Source: Oxalobacteraceae bacterium (GTDB lineage: Bacteria; Pseudomonadota; Gammaproteobacteria; Burkholderiales; Burkholderiaceae_D). From it: 64,000 bases of DNA. Location of the stretch: the NCBI GenBank assembly GCA_013284265.1, contig JABTBR010000007.1, forward strand, positions 62,001 through 126,000. The letters are read 5' to 3'. The notes below the pieces were generated by a model that did not search any database, had not been told where the DNA came from, and saw only the letters and a list, made by a program, of their open reading frames with translations. Positions 31,860 through 39,827 of the stretch are shown here, one piece after another. Made by a program: the position numbers and the translations under genes. Position 1 is the first letter of the stretch, and each line of letters opens with the position of its first letter.

Positions 31860-32798
31860 CTAGCCTTCCACCTGCACTTGCGCTTGCGCGCCGGCCTGGC
31901 CAGCCGGCTCCTTGTAGCAAGGCGTCTGCTTGTACATGGCCTCATGTCCGGTGCCGGCGCTGCCGATGTGGATGAAGTCGGTGTAGATGTGGCGATAAGC
32001 GATACCCATCTGCCCCGGCTGATACATGCCGGTCTTGGTATAGTTGCCCAGCCAGGTCTCGTAACTGTTATGCAGGCGCTCGGCCTCGTATTTCAGCTCG
32101 CCGTTCATCCATACCTGCACCGCGCCGTTGCCAGCCTGGTACTGCCAGTCGGCCTTGACGACGAAGCAGTACCATTTTTTCAGCTCCAGCGCGCCCAGCA
32201 CCATGTGCTGGCTTGCACTGCTTGCCTTGGTGGCGAAGCCCGCAGCCCCCACATCCCCCGCTTTTTTCGGCACCGGCAGGTGATTATTCGTCGTGCCCAG
32301 TTCCAGCCGCATTTCATTGGCCAGCAGTGCCATCGGCGGCGAGGTCACCAGAAAATCCTGGCTGGTATGCAACTGCCATACGATGGTCGGATAATCCTTC
32401 ACCGGTTTCCAGTCGGCTGGGAAGTACACGCTGAAGGCATACCAACGCTCGCCCGTCTTGATGTACTCGCGGCTTGCGACGATCTCATTGCGCTGGCTGT
32501 CGCTACCATCGCTGGTCAGCGTCATGTGAAACACGTCGCGGTTGGCGCCGGCCGGGTCGCGCACCAGTTCCAGCGTGTCGCCAGGACGGATATTTTTCTG
32601 ATAGAACTCGCTGAAGTAGCGGGGAACGCCCGTCAACGGCGTGTCCTCGTTACGCTTGACGTATTGGCTGGTGTACTGCAGCGGCGGCAAAGTGCTGGCA
32701 TCCATCGTGTTGACCACGCCACCATAGCCCAGCTGCACGGCGGCGGACACATTGCCGGCAAATGCCAGCATCAAAGACAGACTGATTGTTTTATGCAT
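31860..32798 (-). CDS. Secreted polysaccharide-lyase-like protein
   Basis: A 312-residue exported protein with a signal peptide (MHKTISLSLMLAFAGNVSA). The body looks like a beta-jelly-roll of the heparin-lyase-like polysaccharide lyase group: SQRNEIVASREYIKTGERWYAFSVYFP (read in parts), a PTIVWQLH strand, LELKKWYCFVVKADWQY and VQVWMNGEL. The QRNE and W-Q-H positions are the usual substrate-face residues. It may cleave or bind an acidic glycan. The C-terminal tail is Ala/Gln-rich. I chose the ATG at 32798, eight bases after AGGA. It converges on yqhD and lies downstream of a shorter relative. Confidence 0.7.
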   Translation of the reverse strand: MHKTISLSLMLAFAGNVSAAVQLGYGGVVNTMDASTLPPLQYTSQYVKRNEDTPLTGVPRYFSEFYQKNIRPGDTLELVRDPAGANRDVFHMTLTSDGSDSQRNEIVASREYIKTGERWYAFSVYFPADWKPVKDYPTIVWQLHTSQDFLVTSPPMALLANEMRLELGTTNNHLPVPKKAGDVGAAGFATKASSASQHMVLGALELKKWYCFVVKADWQYQAGNGAVQVWMNGELKYEAERLHNSYETWLGNYTKTGMYQPGQMGIAYRHIYTDFIHIGSAGTGHEAMYKQTPCYKEPAGQAGAQAQVQVEG

Positions 32799-32803
32799 GG
32801 TGA

Positions 32804-33577
32804 TCATTCCTGGGATTGGCACGGGGTTTGACCGAACATCTCGGCCGGCGTCGCGGAGTTATTGCCTGCCCTGATAGGGTCGAGCAGCACTTCGCGCTTG
32901 GCGATGTCCATCGCCTCGACCGGCACCAGGCCCACCCGCGCCACCGCCAGTCCAGCAGTGGCGAAACTGTTATAGGCATTGCTGGTGTAATAGACCTTGT
33001 TGGCGGCGCTGTTCAGATACACCTGCAGCGTTCCCGTTCCCAGCGTGGACGACCAGTCCGTGCGCACCACCATGCAATGCCATTTGCCCGGCGTGGCCTG
33101 GCCGAGGGTGATCGATTCGCGCGCGGAATTGGCCAGCGTGGCCGGATCGACGCCGCCGGCGTCGCGGTGATTGAAGTTCAGATTCAGCACCAGCTTGCCG
33201 CCCTTGACCTGCAAGGCCAGCGGCGCGGCGGGCGACTTGTCGAACTGCGCCAGCGTCACAGGCGCCTGCACCGTTGCCCAGTCAGGCGGCAGGTAGACAC
33301 TCAGCGCATACCAGGGGCCCGCCGGCACCGAACCGGTCTTGAAGGCGATATCGCGCGGGCCGGCCGGTTCGGTATTGTGAACGGTGACCTTCAGCACCTG
33401 GCGGGTGCCGCCCACCGGGTTGGTGACCCAGGTCAGGGGCAAGGTCGCGGGACGGGTTTCGTACAGGGTGGCGAAGTTGGCTGGCGTAACGGCCACATAG
33501 GGCCAGACGTTCAGCGCCAGCGCGGGCGTGGCCAGCGCGGCGCAGGCCAGCAGTCCGGCAAAACGGACAGATTTCAT
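32804..33577 (-). CDS. Secreted lyase-like protein, shorter relative
   Basis: A 257-residue exported protein (signal peptide MKSVRFAGLLACAALATPALA) with the same strand pattern as the downstream gene: GPWYALSVYLPPDW against RWYAFSVYFPADW, GKWHCMVVRTDW against KKWYCFVVKADW, LQVYLNSA against VQVWMNGE, and a C-terminal EMFGQTPC against AMYKQTPC. It lacks the QRNE-type segment of the longer protein, so it may bind a glycan without cleaving it. The stop lies five bases before the next start, so the two are co-transcribed. Both genes are divergent from the TPP riboswitch-TonB receptor unit. Confidence 0.65.
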   Translation of the reverse strand: MKSVRFAGLLACAALATPALALNVWPYVAVTPANFATLYETRPATLPLTWVTNPVGGTRQVLKVTVHNTEPAGPRDIAFKTGSVPAGPWYALSVYLPPDWATVQAPVTLAQFDKSPAAPLALQVKGGKLVLNLNFNHRDAGGVDPATLANSARESITLGQATPGKWHCMVVRTDWSSTLGTGTLQVYLNSAANKVYYTSNAYNSFATAGLAVARVGLVPVEAMDIAKREVLLDPIRAGNNSATPAEMFGQTPCQSQE

Positions 33578-33737
33578 TGAGACTCCTCTGTTGATCAATC
33601 AGGCCATCGGCGGAGTGCCGGCGGCACAGAGGAAAATATTATCATTAAGTTTAATCTATTTATCATACATGTTATTTATACCATGCCGTATAGGCCGCGG
33701 CCTGACCGCGCCAGCCGCTTCGTGATAAACTGCTGCC

Positions 33738-33812
33738 TCGCTAGGGGTCCTGGAACGCTGTTCCGGGTGAGAGATACCCTCCGTACCTGATCTGGATAAT
33801 GCCAGCGAAGGA
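33738..33812 (+). promoter_or_regulatory. TPP (THI-box) riboswitch
   Basis: The conserved thiamine pyrophosphate aptamer is readable: TGAGAGATACCC (family CTGAGAnnnACCC), then ACCTGATCTGGATAATGCCA, then GCGAAGGAA. The closing stem TCGCT (33738-33742) pairs with AGCGA (33804-33808), and GGAAC-GCT-GTTCC forms an arm. It lies about 95 bases before the TonB-dependent receptor start, so that receptor should be repressed when thiamine pyrophosphate is plentiful. Confidence 0.95.
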
Positions 33813-33840
33813 AAGCGCAAAGTGATTCCCCTCCTTTGAA

Positions 33841-33903
33841 GTGCTCCTCGTTGCGTCCAGCCGAACACGTTTTGCGTCGGCCCCGCCGACTGGAAAAGAG
33901 CAC
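33841..33903 (+). promoter_or_regulatory. Putative expression platform hairpins
   Basis: GTGCTC (33841-33846) can pair with GAGCAC (33898-33903), which overlaps the purine-rich ribosome-binding region just before the ATG. Between them GTCGGC-CCC-GCCGAC (33876-33890) forms a tight stem. No T-run follows, so control of translation start is more likely than termination. Confidence 0.45.
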
Positions 33904-33906
33904 GCC

Positions 33907-36018
33907 ATGTCCACACCCCGTTTCGCCGTATCGGCCCTCACCCTGGCCGTTTTGAACACCCTGCCCGCCGCCGCACTGGCCCAGGACACTCCGCAACAGA
34001 ACCAGGTGCTGGTCAGCGCCAGCCGCATCGCGCCGGACCGCGCCAGCGTGGCAGGCTTCTCGGAACAGTCGCTACTGCAAACGCCGGCCTCGGTCAGCGT
34101 GCTGACCTCGCAGCAGATGGTCGACCGCGACATCCGCAGCACCACCGACGCGGCGCGCTACGACGCCAGCATCAGCGACGCCTACAACGCGGTCGGCTAT
34201 GCCGAACAGTTCTCGATCCGCGGCTTCAAGCTCGATAACGGATCGAGCTACCGCAAGGACGGCATCGCCATCTCGGCCGACACCCAGATCCCGCTGGAAA
34301 ACAAGGAACGCCTGGAAGTGCTCAAGGGCCTGTCCGGCCTGCAGGCCGGCGTGGCCGCGCCTGGCGGCATCGTCAACTACGTCACCAAGCGCCCGACCAA
34401 GGGCAATGTACGCTCCGTGATTCTGGAAGAGCGCGAACGTGGCACCCTGTACGGTGCCGTCGACCTGGGTGGACGCTTTGAAGACAGCCGCTTCGGCTAC
34501 CGCGTCAACGTCGCCGCCGAGCGCCTGCGCTCCTACATCAAGGGCGCCGACGGCAACCGCAAGTTCGCCTCGGCCGCCTTCGACTGGCAGATCTCGCCGC
34601 GCGCGCTGCTGGAAATCGATGCCGACTACCAGAAAAAATCGCAGATCAGCGCGACCGGCTTCCAGCTGCTGGGCGGCACCACGCTGCCGAACATCCCGGC
34701 CGACACCATGCTCAGCGGCCAGCCTTGGGCGCAGCCGGTGCAAACGACCAGCAGCAATCTGGGTGTGCGCTTCGAATACCTGCTGGCCAACGACTGGCGT
34801 GCCAGCGTCAATATGAACCAGCACCAGTTCAAGCGCGACGACTACACCGCCTTCCCTTACGGCTGCGGCGCGGAGAATTTGTATCCCGGCTATTGCAGCA
34901 ATGGCGACTACGACGTCTACGACTACAAGAGCCTGGGCGAGAAAAAATCGCCCTTCGGCGCGCAGGCCCTGTTGCAGGGCAAGTTCGCCACCGGCGCGTT
35001 GCGCCATGAGCTGAGCACCGGCGCCTCCTTCCACAAGGACAGCGAGAAATGGGGTGATTACCAGTACGATTACGCCGGCACCAGCAATATCTACCACCCG
35101 GTCATCGTGCCCAACGTGCCTGGCAGCAGCGCGCCTGTCGTCGAGCACCGCCGCACCTACGAACGATCCCTGTTCGTGCAGGATATTGTCGGCCTGAACG
35201 CGCAGTTCAAGCTGCATGCCGGCGCGCGCTATGCGCAGATCAAACGTGAAGAACTGGTGGACAGCGCGCCGAATGCCAAGACCGATCAGGGCTTCTGGCT
35301 GCCGAACGTCGCGCTGGTATATAGCCCGCTGGCCAATGTGTCGCTGTATGGTTCGGTATCGCAGGGCCTGCAGTACGGCGGCATCGCGCCTAAAGGCAGC
35401 AGCAACGAAAAGCGCGCGCTCGATGCGAACAAATCGAAGCAACTGGAACTGGGCGCCAAGGCCGATATCACGCCGGGACTAAGCGCCAGCGCGACGCTGT
35501 TCCAGATTCGCCAGGGCCTGGAGTACGTCAATGAAGTCAATACCTTCGTGCGCAACGGCGTACAGCAGCACCGCGGGCTGGAACTGGCGCTGCAAGGCCA
35601 GGCCACGCGCGATCTGGTGGTGGGCGTGACCGCCACCGCGCTGAACACCAGGCAGAGCGGCACTGGCCGCGACGACATCGACGGCAAGCGCGTTACCGAC
35701 GTGGCCGCGTTCAAGTCGTCGGTGTATGCCGACTACGCGGTGGCAGCAGTGAAGGGGTTGAAGCTGAACGCCAATTGGCAGTACTCGGGCAAGAAGGCTT
35801 TCGATGTGACCAATTCGGTGATGGTGCCGGGCTATCATGTGGTCAATCTGGGCGCCTCGTATGCGACCCGCATCGCCGGCACGGCCACGACCTTCCGTGC
35901 CCACCTGGACAATGCCTTCGACAAGTTCTACTGGCGCGATGTGACGCCGGATCTGGGCGGCTACCTGATGCCGGGTGCGTCGCGTACTTTCCGGGTGTCG
36001 GCACAGTTCGATCTGTAA
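33907..36018 (+). CDS. TonB-dependent outer-membrane receptor under TPP control
   Basis: A 703-residue outer-membrane receptor with a signal peptide (MSTPRFAVSALTLAVLN then TLPAAALAQ), a plug domain (about 40-165; VSVLTSQQMVDRD, FSIRGFKLDNG, LEVLKGLSGLQAG, GGIVNYVTKRP) and a 22-strand barrel ending in FRVSAQFDL. The sequence style is that of siderophore receptors of the FpvA type, but the TPP riboswitch directly upstream points to thiamine, a thiamine precursor or a thiamine-containing compound as substrate. TPP-controlled TonB receptors are known in Bacteroidetes and a few proteobacteria. A PnuC-family transporter and a kinase lie just downstream on the other strand and may complete the route. 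Confidence 0.88.
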   Translation: MSTPRFAVSALTLAVLNTLPAAALAQDTPQQNQVLVSASRIAPDRASVAGFSEQSLLQTPASVSVLTSQQMVDRDIRSTTDAARYDASISDAYNAVGYAEQFSIRGFKLDNGSSYRKDGIAISADTQIPLENKERLEVLKGLSGLQAGVAAPGGIVNYVTKRPTKGNVRSVILEERERGTLYGAVDLGGRFEDSRFGYRVNVAAERLRSYIKGADGNRKFASAAFDWQISPRALLEIDADYQKKSQISATGFQLLGGTTLPNIPADTMLSGQPWAQPVQTTSSNLGVRFEYLLANDWRASVNMNQHQFKRDDYTAFPYGCGAENLYPGYCSNGDYDVYDYKSLGEKKSPFGAQALLQGKFATGALRHELSTGASFHKDSEKWGDYQYDYAGTSNIYHPVIVPNVPGSSAPVVEHRRTYERSLFVQDIVGLNAQFKLHAGARYAQIKREELVDSAPNAKTDQGFWLPNVALVYSPLANVSLYGSVSQGLQYGGIAPKGSSNEKRALDANKSKQLELGAKADITPGLSASATLFQIRQGLEYVNEVNTFVRNGVQQHRGLELALQGQATRDLVVGVTATALNTRQSGTGRDDIDGKRVTDVAAFKSSVYADYAVAAVKGLKLNANWQYSGKKAFDVTNSVMVPGYHVVNLGASYATRIAGTATTFRAHLDNAFDKFYWRDVTPDLGGYLMPGASRTFRVSAQFDL

Positions 36019-36075
36019 GAAAAACCAGGGTGTAAGTAAAAACACGGCGTAGGTAGAAAATCACGCCGTCAATAA

Positions 36076-36179
36076 AAAACCCACGGCGTAACCCTGGGGT
36101 CTGACCCAGGGTCCGGGGAGGGGCTGCGCCCCGCCTGTCCCTGTGGGACAGGCCCCCGGCTCTTTGCCGTGGGTTCTAA
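36076..36179. repeat. Dispersed palindromic repeat, long class, copy E
   Basis: 104 bp, between the convergent TonB-receptor and NadR-like genes. Arms AAAACCCACGGC and GCCGTGGGTTCTAA. The core has three stems: GGGTCTGACCC, GGGGC-TGC-GCCCC and GCCTGTCCC-TGT-GGGACAGGC. It is the reference orientation for the family. Confidence 0.85.
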
Positions 36180-36257
36180 TGACAACACCGGCACCTATGC
36201 CGGCTGGTCAGACAGCGGCCCCTTGCATTGGTTTTTCCGTGCGCTCGGCACGCGCAT

Positions 36258-36785
36258 TTAAGGCGACACGTTCGCCAGCAGCTGTTCCACCTGCGCCATC
36301 CGCCGTTCCAGGCTCCCTTCCACCAGCAGGTAGGGAATCGCGCGCGCCGTCAATTCTTCGAGCAGCAGGCGATTGACGCTGTGGCTGACCTGCTCCGACT
36401 CGCGCTGCAGGCCATCGGCCACCCAGGGAATATCCGGCGCTGTCACCAAAGTAAAATCGTAATGCCGCGTATCGGCCAGCACGGCCAGCTGCGCGTCGAT
36501 ACCGCCGAAATACTGGAGGCTGTAAACCGCAGTCATCAGCGGCGTCGTATCGCAGAACAGCAAGCGCTTGGCCGTCAGCGCCGCGGCGTCCTCGCGTTCC
36601 ATTTGGGTACGGGCGATCGGATACTGGTCGGCCGCCACCGGCACTCTTCCCTCGCTATCGACAAACTCGCGTAGATATTCCGGCACCCAGACGGTGCCGA
36701 AGCGCTGGGCCAGAGCGGCCGCCAGCGTGGACTTGCCCGACGACGCGGTGCCCAGGATGGCGACGCGCAGCGGTCCGGCCTTCAT
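36258..36785 (-). CDS. NadR-like P-loop kinase/ATPase
   Basis: A 175-residue P-loop protein of the AAA_28/NadR kinase type. Walker A is GTASSGKST (12-20), followed by VPEYLREFVD and the LID-like C-terminal segment LVEGSLERRM. NadR kinase domains phosphorylate ribosylnicotinamide; here the adenylyltransferase and helix-turn-helix domains are missing. Its ATG overlaps the stop of the PnuC-family transporter by four bases (ATGA), so the kinase would trap whatever the transporter imports. Nicotinamide riboside is the default substrate, but the adjacent TPP-controlled receptor makes thiamine an alternative. Confidence 0.75.
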   Translation of the reverse strand: MKAGPLRVAILGTASSGKSTLAAALAQRFGTVWVPEYLREFVDSEGRVPVAADQYPIARTQMEREDAAALTAKRLLFCDTTPLMTAVYSLQYFGGIDAQLAVLADTRHYDFTLVTAPDIPWVADGLQRESEQVSHSVNRLLLEELTARAIPYLLVEGSLERRMAQVEQLLANVSP

Positions 36786-37414
36786 TTGAGCGCCAGCTCG
36801 CCCGGTGCCCCGGCATCGCCGCCGCTGTCGCCGGCGGCCTTGCTCCAGACCCGCAGGCCGGCCACGGCCATCAGCACGAACATGCCATACAGGACGGCGG
36901 TCAGCATCAGGTGCTTGTGCAGGTACAGGCCCACGTAGAGCACGTCGACGACGATCCAGACGTGCCAGTTTTCGACTTTTTTACGCGACAGCAGCAGCTG
37001 GCCAACCAGGCTGCCGGCGGTCAGGAAGCCGTCCGAGCGCGGTACATCGGTATCGGTATAGGTTTTCAGGAACCAGGACAGCAGCAGATAGCCGGCGGCC
37101 CAGCCGGCCGCGCAGATCAGCCAGCCGCGCCCGGACAGGCGCGTGACGGGCAGCGTCGCGTGGCCGTCGTCGCCATGCAGCCACTGGTACCAGCCCCAGA
37201 TCGAGACGGTGATGAACACCAGCTGCAGGCCCATGTCGCCGTACAGGCGCGATTCGTAGAACACCAGGCCGTAGGTGGCGGACGACAAGATGGAAAACAG
37301 CCAGGCCCAGTGCTTCTGGCGGATATTGAGCCAGACAGTGGCGACCGACAGCAGGAAAGACAGCAGCTCCAGCGGCGTGAAGGAAAGGCCGGCAAGGGCG
37401 ATGGTGTCGTTCAT
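36782..37414 (-). CDS. pnuC: PnuC-family vitamin transporter
   Basis: A 210-residue inner-membrane transporter with about seven helices and the family hallmarks: VWLNIRQKHWAW in the second helix region, YESRLYGDMGLQ, the SIWGWYQWL tryptophan motif and ENWHVWIVVDVLYVGLYLHK near the C-terminus. PnuC proteins take up nicotinamide riboside by facilitated diffusion driven by intracellular phosphorylation; close relatives (PnuT) carry thiamine. The partner NadR-like kinase is translationally coupled. I chose the ATG at 37414; the longer frame adds 26 residues with no membrane logic. Downstream repeat copy E separates the pair from the receptor. Confidence 0.85.
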   Translation of the reverse strand: MNDTIALAGLSFTPLELLSFLLSVATVWLNIRQKHWAWLFSILSSATYGLVFYESRLYGDMGLQLVFITVSIWGWYQWLHGDDGHATLPVTRLSGRGWLICAAGWAAGYLLLSWFLKTYTDTDVPRSDGFLTAGSLVGQLLLSRKKVENWHVWIVVDVLYVGLYLHKHLMLTAVLYGMFVLMAVAGLRVWSKAAGDSGGDAGAPGELALK

Positions 37415-37536
37415 GGATGGGCGGAGGCAGGTGGGCGTGCGGAACAGCGGAAAGGTCGGCAAGATTATGCAGTTAAACCGCTGTTTATGCAACGCTGCGA
37501 CGTGTGGCGTGCAACCAAGGGGCTGGCACGCATGCT

Positions 37537-37603
37537 AAAACCCACGGCAAAGAGCCGGGGTCTGACCCGCCGGGTCAGACCCCAGGGGTACGCCGTGGGT
37601 TTA
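37537..37603. repeat. Dispersed palindromic repeat, short class, copy F (reverse orientation)
   Basis: 67 bp, between the S46 peptidase stop and the pnuC start, both on the minus strand. Its core stem GGGGTCTGACCC-GCC-GGGTCAGACCCC differs from copy B at paired positions on both sides, keeping full pairing. Confidence 0.85.
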
Positions 37604-37626
37604 GGCCGCAGCCGCCGGCCCGCTGG

Positions 37627-39762
37627 CTATTTGCGGGGGTATTTCACCGTCATTTCACGCACAATATTGTCGGCGTGATCAACTTCCTTCATCACCCACA
37701 GCATATAGCGGATATCCATATGGATCGCGCGGGTGATGTCGCGGTCGAAGAACCAGTCCTTGGTGATCGATTCATAGGTCGAATCGAAGTTCAGGCCCAC
37801 CAGTTCGCCGTTGCGGTTCATCACGGCCGAGCCGGAATTGCCGCCGGTGGTGTCGGCGCTGCTCAGGAAGTTGACCGGCACGGTGCCCAGCACCGGATCG
37901 ATAAACTGGCCATAGCGCTTGGCCTTGACCGCGTCGAGCAGCGCCTGCGGCGCCACGAAAGGCTCCTTGCCGGTGTGCTTCTCGACGATGCCCTGCACCG
38001 TGGTAAACGGCCCCTTGCTCAGCCCGTCACGCGGCGAGAACGGCGCCACCGTGCCGAAGGTCACGCGCAGCGTCGAATTGGCGTCCGGGTAGACCGGCTT
38101 GCCCTGCGACTGCTTCCAGGCGATCACGGCCTGCATATAGCGCGGAATCACCTTCTCCAGATTGCCGTCGACTTCCTTGCGGCGCTCTTCCAGCGACAGC
38201 GCCGCCGCAGACAGGCGCACCGCCAGCTGCACAAAGGCGTCGTCCGAGGCGGCGAAGGCGGCGTCGTTCTGGCCGATCCAGCCGATCCGGCGCGCGGTCT
38301 CGCCCAGCTGGGTCTGGCCGTACAGCGCTGGCACGGCGTCCGGCGCCGGCAGCAATGCGTCCAGGCCTTGCACATGCATGGACTTGGGCAGCGCCGCGTA
38401 GCGCCGCAGGCCGGCCACGAAGCGGGCCTGGTCGACCTGCGCCACGAAGGACTGCTCCAGCCGGTTCAGGCGCGCCTGGATGAAGCTCAGGTCGCGTTGC
38501 TGGTAGCCCGATTCGCGTTCGGCATCCGGCTTGCGCGCTTCCAGCGCCAGGCGGTACAGGGTGCGCGCGCTTTTCAGCAGATCGCTGTTGCTGGCCACCG
38601 ACCAGCCGAATTCCTCGTCCGACAGCGCGATATCGGCCGCGATGGCCGCATCGAGCTCGGCCAGCAGGCCTGGCGGCTGCCCGGCCTGGGCCGCGTACCA
38701 GCCGCGGAAGGCGCCGTCCTGCACGTCCTTGATGGCGGCGATGTCCTTGCGCGCAAAGCCGTCCAGCAGGCCCTGGGTCTTCTTCATCACATTGTTGATG
38801 CCCTTGGCCACGCTGGCATAGCGCACCGCGTAGGCTTCGCTGCCCTTGGTGGCGGCGGCGATCACGTCCAGGTCGGCCTGCAGCTCGGCGACCTTGGCCG
38901 GATAGGCGGCGTCGCGCGCATAGCGGATTTCGGTCGGCAGCTTATAGCGGCTGGTGCGGCCCGGGTAGCCGGCCAGCAGGATAGGGTCGCCGTTCTTCAG
39001 GCCCTCGGCCGACACCACCAGGAAGTCCTTCGAGTGGTAAGGTACATTGTCCGGCGACGGATCGGCCGGGCGGCCGTCCTTGCCCACATAGGCGCGCAGG
39101 AAGGAATAGTCGCCGGTGTGGCGCGGCCACTCGTAGTTGTCGATATCGCCGCCGTAGTTGCCGATCTTGTCGGACGGCGCGTACACCAGGCGCACGTCGC
39201 GTATCATCATCTGGCGGATGCGGTAGTACTCCAGGCCGCGGTGGAAGCTCGGCACCGAGCAGCGGTACATGCGGTCGGTCTCGCATTCCGCGATCAGGGC
39301 CTTGGTCGCGCTTTCCACCGCCTCGTAGCGCTGGCGTCCCGTCATGGCCGGCTTGAGCGCCGCATGCACGCGGGCGCTGACGTTTTCCACCTTGTCGGTC
39401 ACGTACACCAGGGTATTCGGTCCGCCCGGCAGTTCTTCGGCGCGGGTCTTGGCCAGGAAGCCCTTGCTGATGTAGTTGTGTTCAGGCGTGGCATTGCGCT
39501 GGATCGCGTTGTAGGCGCAGTGGTGGTTGGTGACCACCAGGCCGGCGTCGGACACGAAGGACGCCGAGCAGCCGCCCAGCGACACGATGGCGCTCATCGG
39601 ATGCTTGGCCAGGTCGGCCAGCTTGGAAGCCGGAATGGCGATGCCGATACGGCGCAGTTCGGATGCCAGCTGGGGCAACTGATGCGGCTGCCATTGGCCT
39701 TCGTCGGCGTGGACGCTTGTGGCGCCCAGCAGCACGGCGGGTAGTACGAGATATTTGAACAA
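37627..39762 (-). CDS. S46-family dipeptidyl peptidase (DPP7/DPP11 type)
   Basis: A 711-residue periplasmic serine exopeptidase that removes dipeptides from peptide N-termini. It has a signal peptide (MFKYLVLPAVLLGATSVHA). The chymotrypsin-like catalytic residues are seen in VVTNHHCAYN (His80/81), GGDIDNYEWPRHTGD (Asp) and TGGNSGSA (Ser643). A helical lid domain lies between (about 270-560). S46 enzymes support growth on peptides. The start is a TTG at 39762 with AGGGG six bases upstream; no ATG lies before the signal peptide. DPP7 (hydrophobic) or DPP11 (acidic) specificity cannot be fixed by eye. Confidence 0.9.
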   Translation of the reverse strand: MFKYLVLPAVLLGATSVHADEGQWQPHQLPQLASELRRIGIAIPASKLADLAKHPMSAIVSLGGCSASFVSDAGLVVTNHHCAYNAIQRNATPEHNYISKGFLAKTRAEELPGGPNTLVYVTDKVENVSARVHAALKPAMTGRQRYEAVESATKALIAECETDRMYRCSVPSFHRGLEYYRIRQMMIRDVRLVYAPSDKIGNYGGDIDNYEWPRHTGDYSFLRAYVGKDGRPADPSPDNVPYHSKDFLVVSAEGLKNGDPILLAGYPGRTSRYKLPTEIRYARDAAYPAKVAELQADLDVIAAATKGSEAYAVRYASVAKGINNVMKKTQGLLDGFARKDIAAIKDVQDGAFRGWYAAQAGQPPGLLAELDAAIAADIALSDEEFGWSVASNSDLLKSARTLYRLALEARKPDAERESGYQQRDLSFIQARLNRLEQSFVAQVDQARFVAGLRRYAALPKSMHVQGLDALLPAPDAVPALYGQTQLGETARRIGWIGQNDAAFAASDDAFVQLAVRLSAAALSLEERRKEVDGNLEKVIPRYMQAVIAWKQSQGKPVYPDANSTLRVTFGTVAPFSPRDGLSKGPFTTVQGIVEKHTGKEPFVAPQALLDAVKAKRYGQFIDPVLGTVPVNFLSSADTTGGNSGSAVMNRNGELVGLNFDSTYESITKDWFFDRDITRAIHMDIRYMLWVMKEVDHADNIVREMTVKYPRK

Positions 39763-39827
39763 GATATGCCCCTGATATTGAAATGCTGCGGCAGTATATG
39801 CCTTCCCGCGGCGCCTGAAAACAGATT

